A stretch of DNA of 64,000 nt from Otis tarda (GCA_026413225.1 CM048552.1:194073553-194137552); one strand, 5' to 3'; positions 13,803-26,698 are shown, counted from the stretch's first letter. Notes: generated by a model from the sequence alone, not told the origin. Program-made: numbers and translations.

Positions 13803-16800
13803 CTAAACATGAGGAAAAGAAAAAAAAAGTTACCACTTGTGGAACACAAGAACTTGCCACTTTATGCATTTATGTAAATGAAGTAGAGAGCTTCCTTACG
13901 GTAAGGAATTAAGCAATAGAGAGGCCACCAAACTCTTTATAATAATTCAGATTCCTATATACCAAGATTAAGAGAAATATTTTAACATATTAAAAGCCAT
14001 TAAGGCTGTTGCAAATACAACAATTGTGATACTAACTGAAGAGCAGAAATAAAGTGTGCACAACTGGTGTACTACACTCAAACCACAGTCCCTATCACTT
14101 CACCTTGAGAACACTCTTCCCTGCTATCACTTCACTCAGGTTCTTCCCAAAAGCTTTCAACCACAGCAGACCTATTTTGAACACAGTTAACCACCACCAG
14201 TAAAACAGCAAGCAATGAGAGAACAGTAAAATCACTGCAACTGCCAGTTGCCAAACTGCACCAGCTTTATGTAACAGCGGAAGAAAAGAGCTCATCTTTG
14301 TGACTATGATCCAGTGTCATCCAAAATGTCCAACCTTTACACTGTCAGCATCTTCTAGAAGAAACTGGCCAGACTAACAGTAAAGCAATTAAATAACTAT
14401 GCTCACATAAAAAGCCAGAGAGTGTAAATTATGCAAATTATGGATAACTCCTGCAACGTCAGTCAGTCCTCTTTACAAATTAATTTCAATCTCAAATAAA
14501 ACCTAAGTAACCGCTCTACAGTACGTGGTTGAAGTTAATGGGAAAACCAATGAGCAAATAATGCGAGTCATTTATTATATAAAATGAATGCATAAACTAA
14601 TGATTTGGTTAGTTAACTGCAAGCAACTATACATGTCAACCAAACGATTGCAAGACAAAAAAGAAAAGCTATGCACCTTGCTGTAATACCCAGTATATGA
14701 AGCTAAGCATTAACAACACTGACGTGGATTAAGACCAAATGCTTGAGGAACTGCAGGTAGAAGGTAATAAAGAGGGTGTTTATTGTTTAGCTCTCCCAGC
14801 TATGATGTGCCAGAATGGCTGCTGGCATTTGGACTACGCGAGCAACACAATCATCATCTTGACAGTACAAGTGTGTGAGTACACAGCACAAAAAAGGTAA
14901 CTGCCAACAGACTTCAACTCAAACTTCAAGGAAGACATGTCTCATCATGTTGTTATGGGATTATCAGCATGGTAGGATTTTGCTGCTTTGCTACAGATTA
15001 AAAAAAGCCTGAGTATCAATTTTGTTGTCACGACAAAACTGAGAGTAGGGAAGTCAAGAGTCATCATCTAACAGCAGAAGCAGATCTGAGAAGAAAAGAA
15101 GCAATTTATATGTCAGGTCCATGTGAAGATCTAACACGTTAATGCTGGGCTCTAAACATCTAAGAGAGTGGTTTATTACCATTTAGGTTATTAAAGCCTA
15201 CAGAGAAAACAGAAGAGGTTTTAGCTTTAAATGCATACACTGCATGTGCATAACAGGGAATGAAAACAAGCAGTACAGAATTTCCTTCAGTAGCTAATGA
15301 GAAAACGTTACGCAGTTGCACAGCAGCCTACATCTGTCAGTCTAGATCTAACCTTCTCCACTTTGTTATGGTCTTAACATAAGCCTTTCCCAGTGCTCTT
15401 CCCGCCTGTAATCACAGATTCATTCATTCATTAGAATAGGCTGGTGACATTTTATAAACACAGACACACTTTCTCTTCTGTCTGTATTGCTTTTGGGCAC
15501 ATTTTGGTTTTCCCTGGCAACAGAAAACAAACCAGTGCTAAATGAGTACAAGTGTAATGTACAGCAAGGTGTAGCTACTCTTTCTACAGTTACTCTGCAG
15601 TTCTGCTTGAATACAGTTTTCATATTTTATACTTAGAACCAGCTATCGCAGAATTACTTCTGCACTTTACACTAACTTCCAGCAAGCAATATTTTAGCTA
15701 AAGAGTCCTAAACAAGTTTCCATAAAAGTTTCAGTCACAAGTTCTCAAACAACATACATATAATCCTTGATCAACTTATTTATATACATTCCTTTGTTCC
15801 AAGGGGAAACCATGCCATCCAGAAAAAGCTGAGATCTGTACCAGACAGACATGTAAATACTCACAGGTCATAACTTCTTCCTTTGAGAGTTTGCACTTGA
15901 AGGGCCTTGCAAAGGAAAGTATCCAAAACTTTAACAGAAACAATAATAGACAAATGTGCCAAAAATTGTAGTACTGCTTCTCTGTGCACTAGTTTATTAA
16001 TGGCACATTGACTTAAGGTTCCTTACATCCTCATCTTAGTAGCCTTTTAAGTCAACATCGTCCTTTCGTATCAAACATTGTTTCCTAATATTGGTCCTTC
16101 AACACCACTCTTATTCACTGCACCTTTACAAAACCCTTTCGACTTTCACAGACAAACAAAAAAAAAAATACTCAGATCCTCTTTGAAATAATGTGTTTCT
16201 ACTCACTGAACTTAGATCCTCTACACAAGTAAGCCAAAAACTTAAAAGCTATACAAACAAGGTTATTACATTTGCTTTTAGAGGCCTCTTGGGACTCTAC
16301 ATGCCTTGCTCCCTTCATTTTGACAGCTTGGTTACAATACAAACAGTCCTGTGGCTGCCAAGAGCAGCAGCATGAGCCAAGGGAATGCAGTATGCAACTT
16401 TCACATGAGAAAAACCCAAACACTGAGGATTAACAGAAGGGAAAATTAGGGACAGGGGCACATTTAAGAACACTGTCATCATTCTGATATCTTTTATAGC
16501 AACCACCACTTAAAACTTGCTGCAAGTAATCCTTTTTGAGCAATCAAGCTTAGCTGCAGAATTACAGTAACACAAAGGTATAAGCAGTCAAGTTTTTATC
16601 TTCAAGAGTATGGTCCAAGACCTATTTTCATTTCTTGGGAATTAGACTTTTTCCTCTGTATTCCAAGGTTACAGGCAAATCTCCTGTTGTATAAATCCTA
16701 ACAACTTCCATCACAAGTGGAAAAGAACAGGAGAACGTTAAATGCTCCCAAGGCAGGCAAAACCAGAGATATTTTCTACTCCTCACTCAGAGAAACAACT

Positions 16801-19800
16801 TCATTTTTTTCTGAAAGACCAAATGGACTGAAAAACCAGCACTGGTAATAAACAGGTATGTCTGATACAGCTACAGGCAACAAAAACACCCTGTCATTAC
16901 AGAGACCACCCACTGTTTTTAATTATAGACCACTTAGGAGAAGATGTATCATGCTGGAGCTGACAGCCGAGAGAGGCGAGGCGGCTGCAGCTCCACGCCA
17001 AGGTCCAACTAGTAGCAAGGCTGAAAATCTACTCCCAGCAAGCAGATGCACACATTACACGTACACACCACTGGCCACACCGATCACAGACACACAGAGC
17101 GCTTGCACCAACAGCTTCATCCCGCTCGTCTCTCTGGCCAGGCGTAGGAGTCCCCCAGGGTTCAGCCCAACTCCAGCTGCTGGTACAGACTGTCACACAG
17201 CGCTGGCTGAGACTCCCCTGGTTACCCAGTCCCCAAACCCACTCCGGTCTTGCCCTTACAGACACGCAGACACCCACATGAGCCTCGCCTCTGGAGAACC
17301 CCTGATGCTACAGTCTCTCCAGCAACTGGCCAGGACTCCTCACTGCCTCTGACAGCTACCTCCTCCCATGGTCTTGCTCTTAAAAGATACACACTCACCT
17401 TCCAGCTCCCATCTCATTTACCCACTCACCAGCTGATCCAGCTTGACCTTCACCAGCAGCCACATGCTCCCTTGCACACCCACACTTGCTCCAGTGCTGC
17501 CGCACAGATAAATGGGTCCCCAGTCCCACTCCAGTGGCTCTCACTTGGTTTTACTCACTCCATGAAGTGCCCCCAGTCGCTGACCCTCTGGCCCAGGGTT
17601 CCAGCCCAACTGCTGGCATCCAGACCTGCACTTGTTCCAGTTGCTGGCACCATGGACACATGGTCCTTCCAACTCATGGTTTGACTCTAGTTGCTAGCAC
17701 TGAGATGTACATCCTCTCCCCTCAAATAGAGTCCCTCACCCAAGAAAGAGTTAGTAAGAAATTTAATAGGACAACAGGATGGACTGTGCTGACTAGGCAC
17801 AGGGCACGGTCAGACAAGTGTACTAACTAGTGGCCTATTCACACAAGACCAGACCTTTTTACTCCCTTATTCCTCTGTTTTTCCTCTCTTGCTTCTCCCC
17901 AAATCACCCAAACCTATTCCTTTCCCCACCTGTGGTTTCTCCCCTACACATCCCATAATAAGCCTTATGCAATACCAAAATGCTCTTCTCCTGCACCCTG
18001 TAATACGTCCCACGCCCCTAGGCAGCAACACCCTTAAGACCTAAGGGTGCTCCAGCATTGACTCATCTTGATGGGTGTCAATGCCTGGAGGCCGAGGCTG
18101 CCTCCTGGGACCAGCCCTGGGAGGGGCCCAAAGAAGATGTTTGTTCCTCTGAGTCCTTACTGTGGGTTCCCACCTGCCACTGTGCCCCCGTAGTCCTCTG
18201 GACTCATGGAAATGGACCTCTGATGGACTGGTGGCTCCTGGGATGGGCCTGGGCACTATTTGGGTTCGCCCATCCACCATGGTCTCTCTTTAGTCCTCTG
18301 GAGGTGTGCCCAGGAGCTTTTGGCACATAACCTAACAAGCTCTGCCATCTCCACCCACGCCATCATCTCATTAAAGATCCCAATGAGAACTCTAATGCAA
18401 ATACATCTACTGGAATTGCTTCACAGCAAACAACTGGCTACAGAAGTGCACAGACCTGCAGTAGGAAGGCAGGATTCATATCCAACATCTCCGAGTCAGA
18501 GAAGCAACATCTCTATCAAACACATCTTTGTGAAAGACCTTCACAGCATTAATAACTGCTTGCATTCTATACCAGTACTATTCAAGCTCAAAGGCCAGGC
18601 TGCTTGGCTACTGCGATCCCCAAAATCACTCTTAAACCTACCTCCTGAGGCACTCTAGGTCATGAGATCAAGCTGCAAGCCCAGGAAAAAAAAACAAGCA
18701 GGCTTTTAAAATCAAATTTTCCTAAAGTAGATTTTTGCTGACTATGTAACTTATTTTTAATTGTGCATGTGACTGGAAACAGGAGTGGATGTTGGTAGTC
18801 TGACTACATCTGAATAATTAACACCAAGACCTTCCATCAAGTAAACAATGGAAGGTACTGCCTTCTACAATAAAGGAATGGTAATGAAGGCCAGTGTTAT
18901 TTATAATTAACTCCTGTGAGTTGGTTTGTCCTATCTGCTCACACTTATTAAGAAAACTGATGAAAAGGAACGTCAAGAATAAAGCCTAAGCCACAACATT
19001 AAGAACAAGAATGAAAAAAAGGCACAAATATGCCACAAGCTTCCTAACATTTGTTCAAAGGCAAAGACACTCCACATAGGGTATGTGAATGCTCTAATTC
19101 TTTGTCTATCAGGTTTCATACTTATTTAAGTATTCTATCTGTCAGTCCCATGAGTGCTGTTTGCAGCACATTTCCAGGCTGGTACTCTCACCAGCTTGAG
19201 TAGTGAACATACCACTCCATTTCAATCACTGATTTTAGCTTACAGACCACTTTTTTTTTTTTGCCATGAATATAGGAAAGAACAGCATACTGAATCCTAA
19301 TACTTAAATTTTAACCGTTAAAAACAACAGTAAGAACTATAATTTAATTTCTCCAAGACACAAAGCTTACTTGTTAAAATGTGTAATTGGGATGCCTATG
19401 CAGCAAAAACATTAAACTATTGAGTCTGAAATCAACTACAGGCCTCTTGTTACAGAATTATAGCATTCCTTGTGATTCAGAGCAGTATCTCGTTAGGAAA
19501 CACTCAATTCCAAGTAATGATGCTCCAAACAAGCTTGGTAGGCACCTCTAATAAGGCACGGTATCCAAGGTTGTGAAATACTTATAGCTGCCGAAAGACA
19601 GAACAGATTATGGAAGGATTTGGACACACAGTATAACAAAGCCACTTCCTTTATATTCACACAGAAATGACATATTTTCTGTGCTTCAAACACACAGAAC
19701 AACCACGACGACAATTTAGGAAGGAGAGGGAGAAGAAAGATTTTTTTTTAGATACGGATGGAAATGGTGACCTCTGTAACATCCCAAAGCGTGTTTAGTT

Positions 19801-22693
19801 GAAAGAAACTAGGAAAAGCACATACACGTGCTTGCAGGGGAAACCAACTAAACAGTTCCTAGCAGCTGATTTCTAACTCTTCCCGCCCCCCCCCGCCATT
19901 ATTGGGTCATATCTTCACAATACCACTAATTACATATTAACAGAATTTAGCCTAGAATTTTCTCAGAATCACACTGTGTCTCAGGGCTCTAGATCTTCAC
20001 TGACATACCAGCAAGCTCACAGGAAAAAATGTCAGTTCATATTTCCAACAAAGGTTATCGGGTGAGATAGAGTAGAGGAAATAATTCAGTAGACTGTAGC
20101 AAACACTACTATTTTACACACCTCTGATATTTATAGCTTTTAGAGTTTCAAAATCCAGAAAATGCAACAGTCACATTGTAACTTGCAAGTTAGTATTCAG
20201 CTCTGGTAGTGACTATCACTTCCTATTAAAGTGAGGAAAATAACAAATACAAGGTCAAGTGAGAGTCAGAAACAGTAGAACTGAAAAATAACAGCAGGAA
20301 AATGTGGCAGTAAGAACAAAATAGAATAAGCAAGATAAAGAGAACTCTCCTCAGAGAATAACAAAAAAAAAAAAATAGGATGACTGACTTGTCTTAAAAG
20401 ATCACTGTCTGGAATAGCGGGACACAAAATTTGCTTCAGACCTGAAAAAAACATGCACAAAAAGTAATTATACCTCTTTTTCCCCTGTAATAAATTAAAT
20501 AAAAAACACACATACAAAAACCTTAAGCTGTTATTTAAGATTTGTGCATTGCAAGGAAAGCCTGAATTCAGAGACAGATGACTGAAAACATTCCAAATAA
20601 ACCCATTTTTAAACACTAGAAATCTACCTAGAATAGTTAGCACTGTGGCTCCAGGAATGCCATTATTTGTATGCTAAAGTCTAAAAATTACAAACCCTAA
20701 CCGCCATCACTGTACTACTCACAGGAGAGTATGAACAACAGGCCATCAGATACGAAACTAAGGAGTAATGTCTGTAAGGATAAAGAAAGGTCTGTATTAG
20801 ACCCCTAAAGCCTGTATGGGGAAGCATACTTAGAATAAGAAATGCACAAGTACAACATCTAAACGCATATAGCGTGAACTGAACTCAGGGTGCTACTAGC
20901 AAAGCAAGCTGTTATGAAAGCCAAGGGTATGAAAAAGTAACTAACAACACACAGATCCAGGACGGAAAGTGATAATCATCACGTACGCTATGTTGTACTT
21001 ACAATGTGTTCAGGGCTGATTGAACACGTACAGAGGTAAACAGTAGCACGGATTGAAGACACCGGACAGCTAGACCCTACTGTGTACCACTCGGTAAGTA
21101 ACACTGAGCCTCATCCTCTTTACCTACCATGCTGCCACAGAAAAGGAACAGCAAATCCCAACTCAGATTGCAGCTGTGCAGCAGGATAAAACTTTGCATC
21201 TGGTTCCTGGGAACGAGAGCATCAGGAGAGCAGTCAGCTATAGCTGGTGAGTGAGCAGCTATGCCCTGAACTGCCTGAGGACCCCAAGTCCGCAGCACGG
21301 CTACAGAAGACAGACAGCATGGAAGAACAATCATATGGTTTCAACTTGCTATGGAGGAAAAAGGTTTAAGTTTGGAATGGCACTAGGAAAAACAATGTTC
21401 ATGCATATACAGAAAGAAGCATTAACTATTAAACTGATGATCCGAGAGCAGAAGCAGCTTACTAAGAATTAAAGGCCTCTTAGGAAGCATTATGCTCTCC
21501 AGCCCTTCCATCACCCCAGTGCTATTGCTATTTAGAACACCTGCCAGATACAAGCAGAAACAAGTTATTTTCTATAAGCACTCTAAGACATGGTTTCTTA
21601 AAAGTTAAAAGAGGGAACCATGAGAACAGTTCAGAAAGCCTTTGGTCATTCCTTCACTGTAAGAGTTTTTTTAAACAGCCATAATAAAAGTGTGTGTACT
21701 CAAAAGCAAGCTTGCAAAAAATTACAATAGCTACAAATAGGATTATTAACCCCCAAATTTGTGATATAAACACCTAACGTCTATTCCTAAAACAAAAGCA
21801 AGAAAGGCCGACAATGACTGAGTATCCAAATACAGAAATCTGCATTTTAGTCCTCGATGTTCGCTTAGGGACGGTGTAACTCTACGCACAGCGAGATGAA
21901 TCCTCTCGTCCCAAGGAAACGCAAAGTACAAAGCAATTTCATTTTTTGACAAAATAACTGCCGAGCATTTTGTATCATTCTGTACAAGGAAAGGGCAATT
22001 TTAGCAATTAGCCAACTGACACAACTTCGACACTGAAAACCGAAATTTTTAAGAGCTGAAGTTTAATTTCTTTTTTAATTTTACCACGCACACCTAAACA
22101 CCAAGTTATAACTGATGAGAGATGAGCCACCTAACACTTTTCAATCTTGTTTGTAAACACTACTAGCATACATGACAGGAACAGTTGATTATTTTTTTTT
22201 TTTTTTTTTTTGAAGTAATGGGTTTTCCCGTTACGTAGGAAGATTTTATTTATTTTCTACAGCAGTTCCCTCAGCGAGGGCTCCCCGGTTCCGCCGCGGA
22301 GGCCAAGCACAGCCCAGCTCCCGGCGGCGCACCCCTCGGGGCAGGCACTCCCCGCAGCCGGAGGGGCGGGGGCGCAGAGCGGGCGGCGGTGGGGCCGGGC
22401 AGAGCCGGGCCGGGTCTCAGGGCCTTGTTCTCCGTCCCGGGCCTCCCGCCCCGAGCGCCCAGGCCCGGCACCAGGAGGGGCCGTCCCACGGCCGCTGCCA
22501 GCCCGAGAGCGCACCCACCCGCAGGGCCGGGCCCCAGCCGCCCGCGCAGCCCCCGGGAGCCCGTCCCAGGCGGCCCCAGACCAACCCTGCCCGAGCCCTG
22601 CGGGGCAGAAGGCGACGCCGGGCCCTGCTCAGCGGAAAGGCCCCGCCGAGGCCGTGAGCTCCCGGGGCCGCTCAGCCACCGCCCGCCCCTCAC
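13803..22693 (-). other. POLR1D: POLR1D intron 1
   Basis: This 8.9-kb intron is bounded by the donor GTGAGG after exon 1 and the acceptor TTTAG before exon 2. It is AT-rich except for a GC-rich LTR-like block at about 16.96-18.31 kb. It also holds a T tract of about 22 nt near 22190, just outside the CpG island. No further exon was recognised. Confidence 0.8.
16961..18312 (-). mobile_element. Probable LTR element, solo, antisense to plus strand
   Basis: This block of about 1.35 kb is GC-rich inside AT-rich intron. It starts TG and ends CA and is flanked by a 5-bp direct repeat GGAGC (16956-16960 and 18313-18317), as expected for a retroviral insertion. Read on the minus strand, a signal-like ATTAAA lies at 17762-17767 within CCTATTAAATTTCTTACT, a layout resembling an LTR polyadenylation region. 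Between about 17170 and 17705 there are about six degenerate repeats of a CCAGTTGCTGGCAC-like motif. I did not match it to a named family. The ends were chosen by testing several TG/CA pairs, so the target duplication could be coincidental. Confidence 0.45.
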
Positions 22694-22719
22694 CTCTCCA
22701 GCTCCGGGTCCTCCTCCAT
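22694..22719 (-). CDS. POLR1D: POLR1D exon 1, coding part (common start)
   Basis: On the minus strand a strong initiation context (GCCGCCATGG) opens a frame reading MEEDPELE plus AG of an Arg codon, followed by the donor GTGAGG. Human POLR1D begins MEEDQELER in both isoforms, so this is the shared first exon. It lies inside the CpG island, as expected for a housekeeping gene. Isoform 1 from this start would be the AC19/RPAC2 subunit shared by RNA polymerases I and III; its mutation causes Treacher Collins syndrome type 2 in humans. In this window only the splice chain to exons 13728-13802 and 5634-5919 (isoform 2, 128 residues in total) can be followed. The 5' UTR extends to higher coordinates, with an unknown transcription start. 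Confidence 0.93.
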
Positions 22720-23340
22720 GGCGGCACCCGCTCTCCCCCGCTGCCGCCCGGCTCCTCAGACGAAGGCCGGCGCCATGCCCCGCTCGCGGGGCGGGCCGAG
22801 GCGGTGGGGGCAGGCGCAGAGGACGGCGAGGACCCCGGCGGGGAGGAGCCGGGGCGGTGCCAGCCGGGCCGCCGCCACACCCCGTAGGGGACCGGCGGCC
22901 GCGCCCCCGGCTCCTCCCGAGGGGACGGGGTTGGGGGGTGACAGCCAGCCCGATGGGCTGCTGCCCGCCCCGCTGCATGCCGGCGGGACCCGCCATACAC
23001 CCCCGCCCCGGCGGCGGGAGCCCCGTGGGCGTGGGGCGGTCACTGCTCACTCGCCCGCGGCTGAGCGGGAGCGGGCTCGGCGGCAGCGCCAGGGAGGCGG
23101 GAGCCGGGCTGCTGCCTCCCGTCAGCGGCGGGGCCCCCCCGGGGTTTGCCCCCCGGCAAGACCGCGGGGCTTAGGCGGGCAGGGACAGGGCCGGGCTGGT
23201 CGCGGTACGGGGCAGCTCCCCGGCCGGCCCCTCCTCCGCCCCAGCCCCGCCCGCTTCCCACCGCCCCCGGCTGCGGGCGGCGAGCTGCGATCAGGCGAGT
23301 GGCGGGGACACCCCGGCCCGGGGCTCCGCCGCGGCCCGCC

Positions 23341-23422
23341 CTGCCCCCGCTCCCATAGGCTGCGGCGCACCCCCCGCCGCCCTGCCCCCGCTCCCATAGG
23401 CTGCGGCGCACCCCCCGCCGCC
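23341..23422. repeat. 41-bp perfect tandem duplication in promoter
   Basis: Two copies at 23341-23381 and 23382-23422 appear identical. Each contains CTCCCATAGGCTGCGGCGC followed by a C-rich end. The duplication lies between the two divergent first exons and doubles whatever factor sites the unit carries. An assembly artefact in GC-rich DNA is possible. Confidence 0.9.
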
Positions 23423-23449
23423 CTGCCCCTCGCCCCGGGCTGCCGCCGG

Positions 23450-23633
23450 AGTGGCGGAGCCGGGCTGTCACTTGGGCCGCGCCGCTGCCCGGGGCGGGCG
23501 GAGGCGGGAGCACCGGCCCGGCGGAGACGCGCTCTGCCAAGTGCTGCCCGGAGTTTGCCTCCCTCCCGCCCGCCCGGCGAAGCGGGCTCTGCTGAGGGGC
23601 GCGGCGGCGGCTGAGGAGAGCGCGGCAGCGGCG
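23450..23633 (+). other. LNX2: LNX2 5' non-coding exon 1 (putative)
   Basis: A strong donor, GCG|GTGAGTA, lies at 23633/23634 in the right half of the CpG island. The next LNX2 exon begins with an acceptor at 56436 inside the 5' UTR, so a non-coding first exon is required upstream. This donor is the best-placed candidate I found. The 5' boundary given is arbitrary, because no start site can be read from the sequence. Other donors in the GC-rich region are possible. Confidence 0.55.
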
Positions 23634-26600
23634 GTGAGTAACTTCCCCGCCGCGGCGTCGGGCGGCTCAGCCTCCCCTCAGCCGGCGGCGGCAGGGCCGC
23701 TCCCCCCCCCCCCCTCCTTCTCCGGGCTGTGCGGCGCCGGGGGTCTCCCTGCGGGGCTGGGCCTACCGCGGGCACCGGGTCTGGCCGCCCTGAGGGCAAC
23801 AAGTAGGGGAAAGGGGCCGGGGCCCGGGAGCCGCCGTGCGGGGCTGGGGTGCGTGCAGCTGTGAGCGGGGTCCCCCGGCCCTCGCCCGGGGGGAGCTGGG
23901 CTCCTTCCTTGGGCTCCCCGGGAGAACGGGGGCCGCGGCCGGACCCCCGCCTGGCTTTAGGAGGGGTCCCTGAAATACACCTGTGCTGCTCTCGTGTAGC
24001 TGTGTTAGAGAAGCTGCTGCCTGAAAAGGAGTCGAATTCCAGGGTGCGGGGGCGGCAGAGGAACAGCTGCGAGCAAAGCCCCGCTGCAGGAGCTGGTTTC
24101 AGGTTATGTGTTTTACAGCTGCGCCAGAGGAACTCGCAGCCCTGTGTAAAATGTCTCTGAAGCCCGGGTAGTTGGCAGCTTTTTCAAAATGTTAACTCCA
24201 GCCCTCCAGCAATCTGACCCAGGCTCTCCTTTTTTTCCCCCGTTTACCTCTTCTCCCTGGAAATGTGGTTTAAAAACTTAAAACCTCGTGTCTTTTAAAC
24301 TTTAACGAGGCATACTTAAGCGTTGCTCTTGACAGGATATTAGTAGTCGGTCAACTAATTGAGAAAACCATTGCTGGAGCTGGGATAGTGGCAAATCTGA
24401 CAGTCCCCTGTGACTTTTCTTACCGTGTTCCTAATGTGTAGCGCTGATTGTTTACTTCTGTAGAAATCCACTATTAAGTACTTCTGAGCTTCATTTAATT
24501 CCTTTTTTAATTACATGATATTGTGGGTTTGGTTTTGTCTCTGTGTGCAAAGTAAAAAATGTTAGGGATTAGCTTTGGGGTGCCTTTGATGGTCTGTGGA
24601 AATAAATGTCGAATCGTTAATGCTTTTGGGCTTCTGTTCAAAAGATAAACTGCTCTGAGGTAGGCTGTCATTAAATAAACACTTTGAATGACTGATTTTT
24701 TTTTTTTCTGTTCCTCTACTCAATTCCTTTTGGCTTCATGATGCTTTATTCTAAGCTGCAATCCAGCAGCAGATCAAGGAGGCTTAGGAAGAAACATCAG
24801 ATGGTTTCAGTTAGTGTCCCTACCACTTGAAAAATAAACATGTTGATACCATATGCTGCCCTGACTTTATTAAAACAAATTTTCTCAAAGTGGGAAGAAG
24901 GTACATCAGCATATGTGCTAGAACCATAAGACTTAAAAGACTCCTTTATCACTTACTGTTTGTTTTTTTCCAAGTAATCAGCTCGCTGAGGGAGGAATCT
25001 TCCTTCCTGAACACAACGCCATATAACATGATTAACTCCAAATTCAGCAGGCTATGAAGAACATAGTAATGTTCTTCAAGTAATATTATGTTTTAAAGTG
25101 TATGCATTATTACAATTCTAAAATCTTTTTGATTTTGGAAGAAAAAAAAAGCATAATTTTACAATGAGAGTTTTCAGTACTGAATTTCTAACTGTACTCA
25201 CCCTTCGTGACTTCAGCAAGAGGGCCCAAAGGCCTTGGACTTAGGTCTGAGATTTACAAACACAGCGTGATTTCTGAACGCAGGACTTGAATCTTCTATT
25301 AAAAAAAAATTAAGCTACAATTTGTGAACAAAACTTCGCAAGATGAATGTAAGCTGGTGTCAAATGGTACTGTTCTCTTGAGACAGTTAGATTAGGTTAA
25401 AAAATAAGCTTACTAAAACCTGCCATGCATAGTTAGAAAAATATTGGCTTTGACGTTGCAAGCTGTGACATTTGTTTGGAGTCTGCTCTCCTGGAAGCAC
25501 TGATGACCTCAGTGAAACTTTCAGCCTGTCATCTCAATGTTGGTATGTATTTATGGGCCTATATCACTAAAAAACAGCAGAAGTTTGTTAGCTGCTAGTT
25601 AAAGCTCTACTTGAATATACTTCAGAATATCCCCCTCTTCTTTTTTATCCTGTTTTCTGTACTCTTAAAAAAGTCTTCATATAGTTGAAAACAACTGTGA
25701 AGAAGTGATACCAACAATATCAAAGTGAAATGTGTGAAGATGTGAAGTGTACTAGACATTGGTTTAATATAAATTATTGTCTCAGATCATCAAGATGCTG
25801 CTTGTTTAAAGAGCTATTAGGCATTAAGAGCTGTAACTAATAAGAAAATAGCATTCATTCAGTGTTAAATGCTCCCTGGTGTAAAAGGTACCTGAGGAAA
25901 CTGGTTGCCTATTTGATGCAGCAGTGGCTTGTCTCTGATATTTGAAAATTCTTTGTTGATTTGGTTTGCAGAATCAATTTCAATGTGACACCATTGAATT
26001 GCATGCAGCTTAGTTGCTTTATTACGTCAACGGAGTTTGTTCTTTAGAAATGGTAGTGCTTTTGGTGAAAATAATTTTAAATATCAGTATTAAATTATGC
26101 AATTTTTAGGTCGTGATGTCTACAGAGCAATAAAAAAATAATAATGTTGTGGTGTGTGTTTTTTGTTTGTTTTGGCCCCAATTCTGTAGATGCTTGTACT
26201 TACATATGTTTAATTTTAAACACCCAAGTATTTCTTTTGGAATTAGTGGATCTGTTCTTAGGCTTAATGTTAAGCCTGCATGTAAATGTTTTCAGGGTCA
26301 GGATTTATGCTCGCAAAGTTCATAGGATAAACCTGTCATGTGTTTTCATACTGACTGTTCTGTATTCTGCATGAGATAATGTAGGTGCCTGACTTCTGCT
26401 TTGGAGCTGGGGACTGGTTTACCTACTGACAGGCACAGAGACACACCCAGCCCTGCCGCTGCCCTACCTGGGGGTAGCAGTGCTGTACCTGAGCTGGCTT
26501 CATCCTTGCAATGTGCTTTGCAATACTACAGTTGTCTCTTATATTTCTAAAGTATTTTTGGTGATATAAATTTGCATAGATGTCAATCCTTTATATTCTG

Positions 26601-26670
26601 ATAGACGCTTATTTCAACTGATGTTAGTTTTACAAGTAATTTGGAGGCTGGAAGAGGAGGGGAATCTCTC

Positions 26671-26698
26671 GCTTCACACTGAGTGCTTCACACTGAGT
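26671..26698 (+). repeat. 14-bp perfect tandem duplication
   Basis: GCTTCACACTGAGT occurs twice back to back at 26671-26684 and 26685-26698, in LNX2 intron 1. Confidence 0.9.

Larger units (their letters stand above)
22250..23950. promoter_or_regulatory. CpG island; shared POLR1D/LNX2 promoter
   Basis: Base composition switches abruptly from AT-rich to very GC-rich with dense CpG at about 22.26 kb and fades after about 23.95 kb. Many GC boxes (GGGCGG/CCGCCC) are present and no TATA box is obvious. POLR1D exon 1 leaves it leftward at 22694-22719 and the probable LNX2 exon 1 leaves it rightward with a donor at 23634. It therefore reads as a TATA-less bidirectional promoter with less than about 0.9 kb between the POLR1D start codon and the LNX2 donor. 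A 41-bp tandem duplication lies inside it. Transcription start sites cannot be fixed from sequence. Confidence 0.85.

Noticed and set aside
16858-17684. Plus-strand frames of 164 and 144 codons, Pro/Thr/Ser-rich
   Set aside because: They fall largely in the GC-rich LTR-like block, with no domain and no splice context.
22271-23864. Many long overlapping open frames on both strands (up to about 298 codons) in the CpG island
   Set aside because: GC-rich DNA lacks stop codons by composition. The peptides are Pro/Gly/Arg/Ala-rich with no recognisable domain, and several frames overlap. Only the 26-nt POLR1D exon 1 coding part is supported.
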